A stretch of 6,296 nt of DNA from an uncultured Anaerolineaceae bacterium (GCA_937897615.1 CALCNO010000175.1:1-6296), one strand, 5' to 3'. Positions 1-5,400 are shown, numbered from the stretch's first letter. Translations and numbers: made by a program. Notes: a model not told the origin generated them from the sequence alone.

Positions 1-33
1 TACGGGTACAAGTTTAGGCCAGTGATGAGATAA
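1..33 (+). CDS. 3' end of an unidentified gene (partial)
   Basis: Frame 1 is open from the left edge and reads YGYKFRPVMR followed by TAA at 31-33. The reason to think it is coding is comparative: the same peptide tail recurs at 74-103, and the differences between the two copies fall almost entirely at silent positions. Only ten codons are visible, so the family cannot be named and no function is proposed. The body of the gene would lie to the left of the window. The strong terminator at 114-141 would close this transcription unit. Confidence 0.35.
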   Translation, partial: YGYKFRPVMR

Positions 34-104
34 GTATCACCTATACTGGTGTATCCCCTCAAGGGGGATACGTGGGTATAAGTTCCGACCGGTGATGAAA
101 TAAG
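4..104 (+). repeat. Two imperfect 31-bp direct repeats (4-34 and 74-104)
   Basis: The segments 4-34 and 74-104 match at 25 of 31 positions. Read as codons, tyrosine, phenylalanine, arginine (AGG versus CGA) and proline differ only silently; the single replacement is the conservative Arg/Lys just before the stop. On the opposite strand the same differences would change several residues, so the plus strand is the one under protein-level constraint. Between the copies, GTATCCCC (51-58) and GGGGATAC (64-71) form a perfect 8-bp hairpin with a 5-base loop. Confidence 0.7.
29..103 (+). pseudogene. Second copy of the same C-terminal coding tail, without a start
   Basis: Frame 2 is open from 29 to the TAA at 101-103 and ends GYKFRPVMK, matching the tail that ends at 33. 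There is no ATG, GTG or TTG start in this frame after the in-frame TGA codons at 23-28, so it is not a complete small gene. It looks like the 3' fragment of a duplicated gene whose upstream part was lost or displaced. The 15 codons before the shared tail contain a perfect hairpin (51-71), which may mark a recombination junction or be part of the original gene. The family is not recognised. Confidence 0.3.
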
Positions 105-113
105 GTGATTAGG

Positions 114-141
114 CCGCCCTCCAAATGGAGGGCGGTTTTTT
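114..141 (+). terminator. Intrinsic terminator closing the upstream gene
   Basis: CCGCCCTCC (114-122) and GGAGGGCGG (127-135) form a perfect 9-bp GC-rich stem with an AAAT loop, followed directly by six T residues (136-141). There is no matching A-run on the 5' side, so it should work for plus-strand transcripts only. It starts 10 bases after the TAA at 101-103 and insulates the genes to the right from transcription entering from the left edge. Confidence 0.9.
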
Positions 142-142
142 G

Positions 143-170
143 TTGTATTTGGGTAAGGCGTAGCTATAAT
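143..170 (+). promoter_or_regulatory. Possible sigma70-type promoter for the 258-890 gene
   Basis: A perfect TATAAT lies at 165-170, with TTGTAT at 143-148 as a poor -35 element (three of six consensus bases) 16 bases upstream. It sits just after the terminator at 114-141 and would give a leader of about 80 bases before the ATG at 258. The position between a terminator and the first gene is suggestive, but the -35 element is weak and a TATAAT can occur by chance in this AT-rich stretch. Confidence 0.4.
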
Positions 171-257
171 AGATGAGATAGGGGGTAGATACCCAGAAGG
201 GGTGTATTGAGCAGTGAATTTTGTAATTATTAGTTATTAGTTCCAAAAAAATAAAAC

Positions 258-890
258 ATGAAAACAAATCTTAACCTACAAAAACTAGATGATGTCGCTT
301 TATCAGCAAAGGCTATTCGTGAGTGGATAGGCAATTATGATCATCCTGAGAAATATGCCAAGGTAAAAGATTTGGCACTTGTCATAGATTTTATTCACAC
401 TTTAGACTTATTGGAAACCGTGCTAACCCGTTTTGAAATCAGCGTTCACCTTTCCAAATTGGCGATTGACGAAATGAAATATCCAGCACGAGTGGACTCA
501 CTAGGCTGGGAATTCTGGCAAATTGATATTGAAGAATTCTTTGCATCCAATCTTTTAGAGTTATGCAATCAACTATCAAACGCTTGGAAGAAACTTCAGA
601 ACTATGCCAATAAAGAAAAAGAATTCAAGATATTGAAAACTAAATACGAGAAACCTAGTGAAACTCTTCTTGCCCGTCATAAAGCGACTCATTTTGACCC
701 AAAAGGATATCTCGACACTACAATATCAAGTCAATATTCTATTCTGAGACGCCCGTATCATTTACAAGATGGTATGGTACAGAAAGAATTAGCCAAAGAA
801 ACAATGTCAAAAGTAGCAAGTTTAATCCTAGGCGCTGTACAAGAAGGTGTAGATTATCTTGGAAAATTTCGCAAGGCAACGATTGGGTAG
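258..890 (+). CDS. Hypothetical helical protein, possibly HEPN-like
   Basis: I do not recognise this 210-residue protein. It has no signal peptide or membrane segment and looks largely alpha-helical, with a lysine-rich stretch around residues 111-132. The one suggestive motif is R140-H-K-A-T-H145, an R-x4-H arrangement followed by an aromatic residue, like the catalytic motif of HEPN RNases (AbiU2-type proteins and many toxins). A motif this short is weak evidence, and no antitoxin-like partner is adjacent. The ATG at 258 has no clear Shine-Dalgarno sequence; the upstream bases are A-rich. The gene looks clearly more AT-rich than the genes at the right of the window, and it ends only a few bases before an attC-like site. 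Both fit a transferred cassette. Confidence 0.7.
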   Translation: MKTNLNLQKLDDVALSAKAIREWIGNYDHPEKYAKVKDLALVIDFIHTLDLLETVLTRFEISVHLSKLAIDEMKYPARVDSLGWEFWQIDIEEFFASNLLELCNQLSNAWKKLQNYANKEKEFKILKTKYEKPSETLLARHKATHFDPKGYLDTTISSQYSILRRPYHLQDGMVQKELAKETMSKVASLILGAVQEGVDYLGKFRKATIG

Positions 891-894
891 TTAT

Positions 895-1025
895 GCGGAT
901 AACAAAGCACACATCAAACGCACGGGTGGGGCCACATTTAGAAGTATTTTTTCAGTATCAGTTTTTCCTGTCCATGGCAGAATCTACGCTCGTTTACGTG
1001 CAGGTGACGCAAGCCGTTAGCCCGC
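895..1025 (+). other. attC-like recombination site (nearly complete)
   Basis: The left end GCGGATAAC (895-903) is followed by AAAGC. The right end reads ACGCAAGCC followed by GTTAGCCCGC (1016-1025), containing the GTTRNNN-type core of an integron attC site. The two ends are imperfect reverse complements (GCGG-ATAAC against GCGGGCTAAC), and inner pairing is visible between AAACG (916-920) and CGTTT (991-995). At about 130 bases it is within the range of long attC sites. It lies directly after the 258-890 stop codon, where an attC belongs. Integrase cleavage would fall between G1016 and T1017. Pairing of the inner arms is only partial, so recombination activity is uncertain. Confidence 0.6.
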
Positions 1026-1082
1026 AAAAAGAATATCAAATGCCAAGATTATTTGTTCAAAATTGAAAGGAAAGTAAATGTA

Positions 1083-1520
1083 ATGACAATTAAGCGGATG
1101 GATAATGTTGGTGTTGTTGTGGAATCCATTGATGAAGCAATTTCATTTTTCACTGAACTTGGTTTGAATCTCGAAGGGCGAGCAATGGTCGAAGGAGAAT
1201 GGGCTGGGCGTGTTACGGGGCTTGGGAATCAGCAAGTTGAAATTGCGATGATGGTCACTCCCGATGGTCACAGTCGACTCGAGATCTCACGATTTCTCGC
1301 CCCGCCTGTAGTTGGCGATCATCGAAATATTCCAGTTAACACTCTTGGCTACTTACGTGTCATGTTCACAGTGACAAATTTAGATGAAATGCTTACCAGG
1401 CTTATGAAGCACGGCGCGCAACTTGTCGGTGAAGTAATGCAATACGAGAATACGTACCGATTGTGTTATATCCGTGGTCCCGAAGGGCTTCTCATTGGAC
1501 TTGCCGAAGAACTTGGATAA
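1083..1520 (+). CDS. VOC family (glyoxalase/bleomycin-resistance-like) protein
   Basis: This 145-residue protein has the vicinal oxygen chelate fold: two beta-alpha-beta-beta-beta modules, about residues 4-72 and 88-145. Signature stretches are MDNVGVVVESIDEAISFF near the N-terminus, LEISRF at 66-71 and IRGPEGLLIGLAEEL at the end. It belongs to a VOC subgroup often annotated only as glyoxalase-like; the substrate is unknown. Of the four usual metal-ligand positions, the two acids remain (E67 and E142) but the two histidine positions carry N8 and V93, so the classic glyoxalase I metal site is not intact. I chose ATG 1083 because the conserved domain begins there and a purine-rich AAAGGAAAG (1067-1074) lies upstream; a TTG at 1053 would add ten residues. 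The gene lies between two attC-like sites, and VOC proteins are frequent cassette cargo. Confidence 0.9.
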   Translation: MTIKRMDNVGVVVESIDEAISFFTELGLNLEGRAMVEGEWAGRVTGLGNQQVEIAMMVTPDGHSRLEISRFLAPPVVGDHRNIPVNTLGYLRVMFTVTNLDEMLTRLMKHGAQLVGEVMQYENTYRLCYIRGPEGLLIGLAEELG

Positions 1521-1605
1521 GAAAACAATTATTACTTTTTCAAGCATAAACTCAACTAAACAAAGGTTAAAATCGCTCCACTTAGGAATGATAATCCTAA
1601 AAACA

Positions 1606-1634
1606 GCGGGCTAACAAAGCGTGCACCTGACGCC
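1606..1634 (+). other. attC left arm (right half missing)
   Basis: GCGGGCTAAC (1606-1615) followed by AAAGC and GTGCACCTGACGC has the form of the left half of an attC site, including the RYYYAAC core GGCTAAC at 1609-1615. GCGGGCTAAC is the exact reverse complement of GTTAGCCCGC at 1016-1025, the start of the same cassette, as expected when the cassette closes into a circle. No complementary right arm or GTTRRRY core follows before the methyltransferase gene at 1797, so the linear site appears truncated. It lies about 90 bases after the VOC stop codon. Confidence 0.55.
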
Positions 1635-1682
1635 GGGGATTCTGCGCCATTTATTGCCCCTCCCTCCGATTTGGAAGGCAGT

Positions 1683-1711
1683 TTGGTGTAAACAGCGGTA
1701 ATCTGTATAAT
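1683..1711 (+). promoter_or_regulatory. Possible sigma70-type promoter for the methyltransferase at 1797
   Basis: TTGGTG (1683-1688) and a perfect TATAAT (1706-1711) are separated by 17 bases, the optimal spacing. Only TTG of the -35 element matches consensus. A start site near 1718 would give a leader of about 80 bases before ATG 1797. A promoter inside a cassette would make this gene independent of read-through from an upstream cassette promoter. Confidence 0.45.
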
Positions 1712-1784
1712 TCCAATGTGGGACAAGAAAAGCAGAATCGTGCTCGCACAAAAGTAATGCGAATTGTTTCACTACCCGCTTGGC

Positions 1785-1790
1785 AGGAGG
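1785..1790 (+). promoter_or_regulatory. Strong Shine-Dalgarno that decides the start at 1797
   Basis: AGGAGG (1785-1790) is a full Shine-Dalgarno sequence six bases before ATG 1797. The same frame is open further upstream to a TTG at 1764, but that codon has no ribosome binding site and would place this AGGAGG inside the coding region. Confidence 0.85.
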
Positions 1791-1796
1791 TTGAAA

Positions 1797-2549
1797 ATGG
1801 ACCAATGGAAGTACTTTGACATCACGCATCGGGAACATGTATTCTGCAACCCAATGAGTGTTGAGAAATTTGATGAACTCATTGCTCTGCTGCGCCTGGA
1901 ACCCGGAGCGCGGGTGCTTGAGATCGCCACGGGCAAAGGCGAGTTCATCATCCGCATGGCAGAGCGGTACAAGATCGAAGGAATAGGAGTTGATATTTCA
2001 CCATTCCATATTTCAGATGCAGTGAAAAAATGCAAAGAACGCATCCCGGATGCTCATTTGACTTTTTTAGAGATGGATGGAGCAAATTACAAGCCAGATA
2101 AGCCAGAGAGCTTTGATCTGGTGGCCTGCATTGGAGCAAGCTGGATCTATGGCGGCCACAAAAACACGCTCATCGCGCTGAAAGAAATGGCTGCTCCCGG
2201 CAGCTGGGTGGTGGTAGGGGAGCCATACTGGCGCCAAGAACCAGCGGCAGAATATTTGAAATCCATCGGCGAAGAACGCGGTTCATTTGGGATGCACTAT
2301 CAGAATGCCGATGCAGGGAAAGATCTTGGGCTGGAATTGGTTTACACACTGGTGAGCAACCAGGATGATTGGGACAGATATGAAGCGTTGCAGTGGTATG
2401 CGGCAACGGAATGGGCACACGATCATCCGGATGATCCTGACGTGGAAGAGGTGTTGAAGCGAGTGAGAGAGAATCGCGCGGGCTTCTTAAAATGGGGGCG
2501 AGAAACACTTGGATGGTCAATATATGTGTTCAAAAAGGGGGTGAGCTAG
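1797..2549 (+). CDS. Class I SAM-dependent methyltransferase (soluble)
   Basis: This 250-residue protein carries a Rossmann-fold methyltransferase domain. Motif I, the SAM-binding glycine loop, is VLEIATGKGEF at residues 40-50. The acidic end of strand 2 is D66 in GVDIS (64-68). The stretch LEMDGANY (91-98) matches the motif contacting the adenine, and FDLVACIGASWIY (106-118) is the strand 4 motif. The C-terminal part (about 190-245) is acidic and tryptophan-rich, and probably forms the substrate-specific region. No signal or membrane segment is seen, so it should be cytoplasmic. The methyl acceptor cannot be deduced; small-molecule methylation (UbiE-like) is likelier than DNA methylation because no N-6/C-5 DNA methylase motif is present. 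It sits between an attC left arm and another attC-like arm plus a terminator, so it appears to be a self-contained cassette-like unit. Confidence 0.9.
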   Translation: MDQWKYFDITHREHVFCNPMSVEKFDELIALLRLEPGARVLEIATGKGEFIIRMAERYKIEGIGVDISPFHISDAVKKCKERIPDAHLTFLEMDGANYKPDKPESFDLVACIGASWIYGGHKNTLIALKEMAAPGSWVVVGEPYWRQEPAAEYLKSIGEERGSFGMHYQNADAGKDLGLELVYTLVSNQDDWDRYEALQWYAATEWAHDHPDDPDVEEVLKRVRENRAGFLKWGRETLGWSIYVFKKGVS

Positions 2550-2562
2550 CAGAAAACGGTTA

Positions 2563-2590
2563 GCTCAACAAAGTATGCCCCAAGCCGCTC
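2563..2590 (+). other. attC-like left arm remnant
   Basis: GCTCAAC (2563-2569) fits the RYYYAAC core exactly and is followed by AAAGTATGCCCC, resembling AAAGCGTGCACC at 1616-1627. It begins 13 bases after the methyltransferase stop, the same position relative to a gene as the other two left arms. No right arm with GTTRRRY is seen; a terminator follows instead. It may be a decayed or truncated site. Confidence 0.4.
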
Positions 2591-2610
2591 AGTTTGAATT
2601 GTTAAATTCA

Positions 2611-2639
2611 CTCCCCTTCATTACGAAGGGGAGCTTTTT
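2611..2639 (+). terminator. Intrinsic terminator after the methyltransferase
   Basis: CTCCCCTTC (2611-2619) and GAAGGGGAG (2625-2633) form a perfect 9-bp stem with an ATTAC loop, followed by C and five T residues (2635-2639), then more T's after GTG. A small AT-rich hairpin, TGAATT (2595-2600) with AATTCA (2605-2610), directly abuts its 5' side. It ends the 1797-2549 transcript. Confidence 0.85.
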
Positions 2640-2951
2640 GTGTTTTTCGCGAAATTTTATATAATTTTCTTGCAGGCTTTTTGGAGAAAACATCATTATT
2701 ATTGCTGTATTCATACCTTCACACAAGCAGACCAGGGTTGCGTAGGGGGTAAAGGCTGGCAAGTTTGGCAATTCTTATCAGCCTTACGTTCGTTCTGGCA
2801 ACTCACCATCCCTGCGCCTTTCCGCAACTGACTGTTGATGTAATCCGCAGTACAATATCCTTTATTCAACCGGTTCTCAGGTGGCGATACGGCAAAACCA
2901 CAGCAGATAAAAGTCTGAACAATTCAAGTAAGCAATCGCTTGGGAGGGAAA
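2640..2951. other. Gene-free stretch of about 310 bases
   Basis: I see no convincing gene here. The open frames on both strands are short, lack ribosome binding sites and have unremarkable translations; one begins inside the terminator. A TATAAT occurs at 2660-2665 and TTGCAG (2670-2675) with CATTAT (2694-2699), but neither forms a good promoter. TGGCAA recurs three times between about 2757 and 2802 without further pattern. The stretch may carry the leader and promoter of the gene at 2952 and remnants of a lost cassette. Confidence 0.4.
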
Positions 2952-3590
2952 ATGAGGCTATATTACACAGGTAGAATGCAGGGGTTCTTTTGGGGGTGGA
3001 ATGGCAACAGCTCACAAAAAATAATTCGTACGAAGTGGCGACAGGCGCCCTCCTGCAAGAATTTTAAAAAGCACTACTTGTTGTTGAGTCCAAAAATCAA
3101 AATCTGGGTTGATGGACTTAAATATTTCTTGTATGTTGAAAAAACCAGAGAAATAGTCGAAGTCGAGAGAATCTATAAAAGCAAAAGAATTGGCACAGAG
3201 AATCTTTTTGGGGAAATAGAACCGCCATTAGAAATTTCAGGGGTCCTATCACTAGATCAGACAGCTTATATTAAAGGCGGCTTTGTTGGGTGGAAATGGA
3301 ATGACCCAACGATTGTTACATTAGGCGAGAATAACCATTGGCGGCAAAAAACCAGTTTGTCAATATCTGGTGAGCTTTTAGTTAACATGGCCAGAATTTG
3401 GCACTCCAGTGATAGATATTTCATTGAGACATTCGTCCGCATGGACAATTTTAGTTACAAATCTCTGAAAAATGCCGGCAGAGAACCAAAAGATTCGCTG
3501 TACATGGTCGAAGTAGAAAAAGCCACTAATGAACAAGCTGATAAATGGTTTAGTTCACGGTCGTTTTCCTGGAAAGGAGGAAAAATATAG
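2952..3590 (+). CDS. Two-repeat protein of unknown function
   Basis: This 212-residue protein has no signal peptide or membrane segment and appears beta-rich, with many tryptophans and aromatics. It contains two copies of one module. Repeat 1 (about residues 8-73) has GFFWGWNGN, then KWRQ at 28-31, then LLSPKIKIW at 44-52. Repeat 2 (about 106-172) has GGFVGWKWN, then HWRQ at 129-132, then LLVNMARIW at 142-150. The G-x-F-x-G-W...W-R/Q-Q pattern resembles a short uncharacterised domain I recall from bacterial hypothetical proteins; its function is unknown. ATG 2952 follows GGAGGG (2943-2948) by only three bases, a tight spacing. ATG 2976 is an alternative start that would cut into repeat 1. The gene is followed within about 60 bases by an attC-like site, so it is probably cassette cargo. 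Confidence 0.75.
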   Translation: MRLYYTGRMQGFFWGWNGNSSQKIIRTKWRQAPSCKNFKKHYLLLSPKIKIWVDGLKYFLYVEKTREIVEVERIYKSKRIGTENLFGEIEPPLEISGVLSLDQTAYIKGGFVGWKWNDPTIVTLGENNHWRQKTSLSISGELLVNMARIWHSSDRYFIETFVRMDNFSYKSLKNAGREPKDSLYMVEVEKATNEQADKWFSSRSFSWKGGKI

Positions 3591-3650
3591 TAAAGAAGCA
3601 ACAGCTTTTGCATGCCTATGGTATATGTTTTTCCACAAGACCGAATAAGC

Positions 3651-3758
3651 GCACCCAGCAAAGCGCGCGGGGGCCAGCCGCTGATAATGGGCTATAACTT
3701 GATATCCTCGATATCTCCCCTACACAGGCCAGGCCGCAAACGCGGCGCAAGGTTCTGC
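3651..3758 (+). other. Degenerate attC-like site
   Basis: GCACCCAGC followed by AAAGCGCGC (3651-3668) resembles the AAC-AAAGCGTGC left arms elsewhere in the window, with the core AAC changed to AGC. The right end GGCGCAAG followed by GTTCTGCC (3744-3758) resembles ACGCAAGCC-GTTAGCC of the site ending at 1025. Nested pairing is visible: GCGC (3663-3666) with GCGC (3745-3748), GGCC (3672-3675) with GGCC (3727-3730), and at the centre GATATC-CTC-GATATC (3701-3715). The symmetric layout fits a folded attC hairpin with a terminal structure. Because the core is off-consensus, activity is doubtful. Confidence 0.4.
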
Positions 3759-3784
3759 CAGCAATATAGAAGTTAAGCCTGCTC

Positions 3785-3820
3785 TCACCAGTGTTCCCCA
3801 TAGTTGGAGAGAACTGGTGA
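3785..3820 (+). promoter_or_regulatory. Inverted repeat enclosing the ribosome binding site and GTG start
   Basis: TCACCAGT (3785-3792) is the exact reverse complement of ACTGGTGA (3813-3820), which contains the GTG start codon at 3817. The 20-base loop holds the Shine-Dalgarno GGAGAG (3806-3811). An alternative pairing of CTCTC (3782-3786) with GAGAG (3807-3811) would cover the Shine-Dalgarno directly. In mRNA this could hold down translation until opened; in DNA it could be an operator. Neither role is shown by the sequence alone. Confidence 0.45.
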
Positions 3821-4674
3821 AAAAAACACGTATCTGGTCAACCGCAAAAGATAGTATTATCGTCCGTGATCTACTCATTCAAAATTTAGACGCTCAAGGA
3901 GAAAATAATAGTGCACTTAGATTATGGCAATTGGGTTCGAAAAAGAACTTGCTCATTCTAGGCCTGTGCGCACTTGGGATGGGGTTGCTACTCTTTCTTC
4001 CATTTGGCCTGGCATACAAAATGGTTGTGGCATTTCTATTGGTGATCATTCTTATTAGTTTTCTATTTCCACTCTATGCTTACATCATGTTTGCCCGAAG
4101 CGGTGGGGATTTTCAAGAAAAGGTCTACAACAATGCCATACAACAATTGGGGCAAGGATTAAAAGGAAGATTTATCGACATCGGCTCCGGGAATGGGGTA
4201 TTGGCCGTCAAACTTGCCCGACAAAACGAAAATATCGAGGTTACCGGCGTTGATTATTGGGGAAAGGATTGGGAGTACTCAAAAGAGATTTGTGAGGGAA
4301 ATGCAAAACTGATGCATGTTGAAGACCGGGTTCATTTCCAAAAAGGTGATGCCGCGTCGCTTGATTTCGATGGCAACACTTTCGACGGTGCAATAAGCAA
4401 TCTGACATTCCATGAAGTAAAGTCTGTTCCGGATAAAAAGTTGGTGGTGCAAGAAGCATTGCGCATCGTGAAACCAGGCGGATGTTTTTCATTTACCGAC
4501 TACTTCTACGACAAAAAATATTATGGAACTGAACTGGAGTTCGAGGAGTTCTTAAAAAAATCGAATCTGGCTTATTTTGAGATGAGGCGTTTGAAAGATG
4601 TGCTTCCTTTACCCATGCTATTGAAACACCCCAAAATACTTGGGAAGTTGGTATTATCTTCGGAAAAAAAATAG
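3817..4674 (+). CDS. Membrane-anchored class I SAM-dependent methyltransferase
   Basis: This 285-residue protein has a cytoplasmic-looking N-terminal stretch (1-43), two hydrophobic segments (about 44-65 and 68-92) forming a membrane hairpin, then a Rossmann methyltransferase domain. Motif I is FIDIGSGNG at 119-127, the acidic strand 2 residue is D146 in TGVDYW, the adenine-contact motif is GDAASLDF at 177-184, and strand 4 is FDGAISNLTFHEV at 189-201. EALRIVKPGG (213-222) is the usual post-motif helix of UbiE-like enzymes. The catalytic domain should face the cytoplasm beside the membrane, which suggests a lipid, quinone or other hydrophobic acceptor, though none can be named. The GTG start is chosen because GGAGAG lies five bases upstream and the next in-frame ATG (residue 55) falls inside the first membrane segment. 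It is unrelated in detail to the soluble methyltransferase at 1797. Confidence 0.88.
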   Translation: MKKTRIWSTAKDSIIVRDLLIQNLDAQGENNSALRLWQLGSKKNLLILGLCALGMGLLLFLPFGLAYKMVVAFLLVIILISFLFPLYAYIMFARSGGDFQEKVYNNAIQQLGQGLKGRFIDIGSGNGVLAVKLARQNENIEVTGVDYWGKDWEYSKEICEGNAKLMHVEDRVHFQKGDAASLDFDGNTFDGAISNLTFHEVKSVPDKKLVVQEALRIVKPGGCFSFTDYFYDKKYYGTELEFEEFLKKSNLAYFEMRRLKDVLPLPMLLKHPKILGKLVLSSEKK

Positions 4675-4745
4675 CTGTTTCAAAGCCCACCAGGGGGTTC
4701 CATCTGCCTCAGCCAGTTTTTTAAACACAATGGTTTTCAAGCCCC

Positions 4746-5399
4746 TCATGACAATGGCACAACCTGAACTTGCTGTGTAAGTGCGTAGGCGGCTTCCACG
4801 TCTTTATCGCTTAGCACCAGCGCCCTGCCGATGACCAGCACTGAGTGGTGCGGCGAAGAGATCTGCTTCAATCCCTGCGCAACAGAACCCGCCCAGCCTG
4901 GCCCGCTGATCAGATAATCACCTGCCTGCGTGCCGGTGGTGCGTTTACCAACGTAGGCAAAGTTTGCACCGTCCGTGGGATCAGTGAACTGGATGCTGTA
5001 GTATCGCCCGGAGAAATCCGGCACGTGCAGCATGAGCGGCCCTTTGGAAAGATCAAGCCAGCCGCCAAAATATAGCAACTCGTTGGCCCCTGTGGCCATC
5101 AGGCTGGAACCCGGCGCCGAGGGCGAAGACAAATTCGGCACGGCGTAGAGTGTATTAACGGGGATTGGGCCGCCGCCAAGCCCATGCTGAAGGATCGCTC
5201 TTTTGTAGCCGGTGCAGGTAATCGCCGGCCAGAAATAAACAAACACGACTGTTCCCACCACCCAAACGGCCAGTGTAACAATGGCAAATGGAAAGAATGG
5301 ACTCTTTGCCACAATGAACTGCCTATAGATGAACCAGGCAAAAATCGCCAGGATAACGAAGGTAACAAGACGACCGTGTTTTAGAATAAGCCTGTTCAT
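4746..5399 (-). CDS. DUF1254 domain membrane protein
   Basis: The 217-residue protein has two N-terminal membrane segments (about 11-29 and 37-58), then a DUF1254-type domain. Landmarks are NTLYAV at 82-87, GWLDLSKGPLMLHVPDFSGRYYSIQF at about 113-138, RTTGTQAGDYLISGPGW at 153-169, and IGRALV at 190-195. DUF1254 usually occurs fused to or beside DUF1214; no biochemical function is firmly established. I chose ATG 5399 because AAAAGG lies nine bases upstream on the minus strand, it overlaps nothing, and it begins one base after the stop of the DUF1214 gene. A longer frame to 5471 would run through the coding end of that gene. The one-base spacing implies one operon and coupled translation. It converges on the methyltransferase ending at 4674. 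Confidence 0.88.
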   Translation of the reverse strand: MNRLILKHGRLVTFVILAIFAWFIYRQFIVAKSPFFPFAIVTLAVWVVGTVVFVYFWPAITCTGYKRAILQHGLGGGPIPVNTLYAVPNLSSPSAPGSSLMATGANELLYFGGWLDLSKGPLMLHVPDFSGRYYSIQFTDPTDGANFAYVGKRTTGTQAGDYLISGPGWAGSVAQGLKQISSPHHSVLVIGRALVLSDKDVEAAYALTQQVQVVPLS

Positions 5400-5400
5400 G

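Noticed and set aside
35..103. IS200-like transposase fragment (YHLYWCIP...KFRPVM)
   Set aside because: The stretch faintly recalls the YH-x-W-...KYR-RPVL start of IS200-type transposases, but no start, catalytic HUH motif or tyrosine is visible, and the frame stops at once.
1..110. Tandem riboswitch or structured RNA before the terminator
   Set aside because: The repeated element looks RNA-like at first, but its differences follow codon wobble positions on the plus strand, so duplicated coding ends explain it better. No known riboswitch core was recognised.
227..244. Cassette start core (GTTATTAG) before the first gene
   Set aside because: GTTATTA could be the partner of the GGATAAC core at 897-903, but it matches only the first bases, does not fit GTTRRRY, and lies in an AT-rich direct repeat of TTATTAG.
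1582..1600. Terminator after the VOC gene
   Set aside because: TTAGGA and TCCTAA form only a six-base AT-rich stem with no T-run on the plus strand.
2640..2974. Small genes in the gap before 2952
   Set aside because: Open frames of 60-70 codons lack ribosome binding sites; one starts inside a terminator and another overlaps the better-supported gene at 2952.
4675..4745. Further attC arm or terminator after the second methyltransferase
   Set aside because: TTTCAAAGCCCACC resembles the AAAGCGTGCACC arms only loosely, and no right arm or clean stem with a T-run is present; TTTTTT near 4720 has no good hairpin before it.
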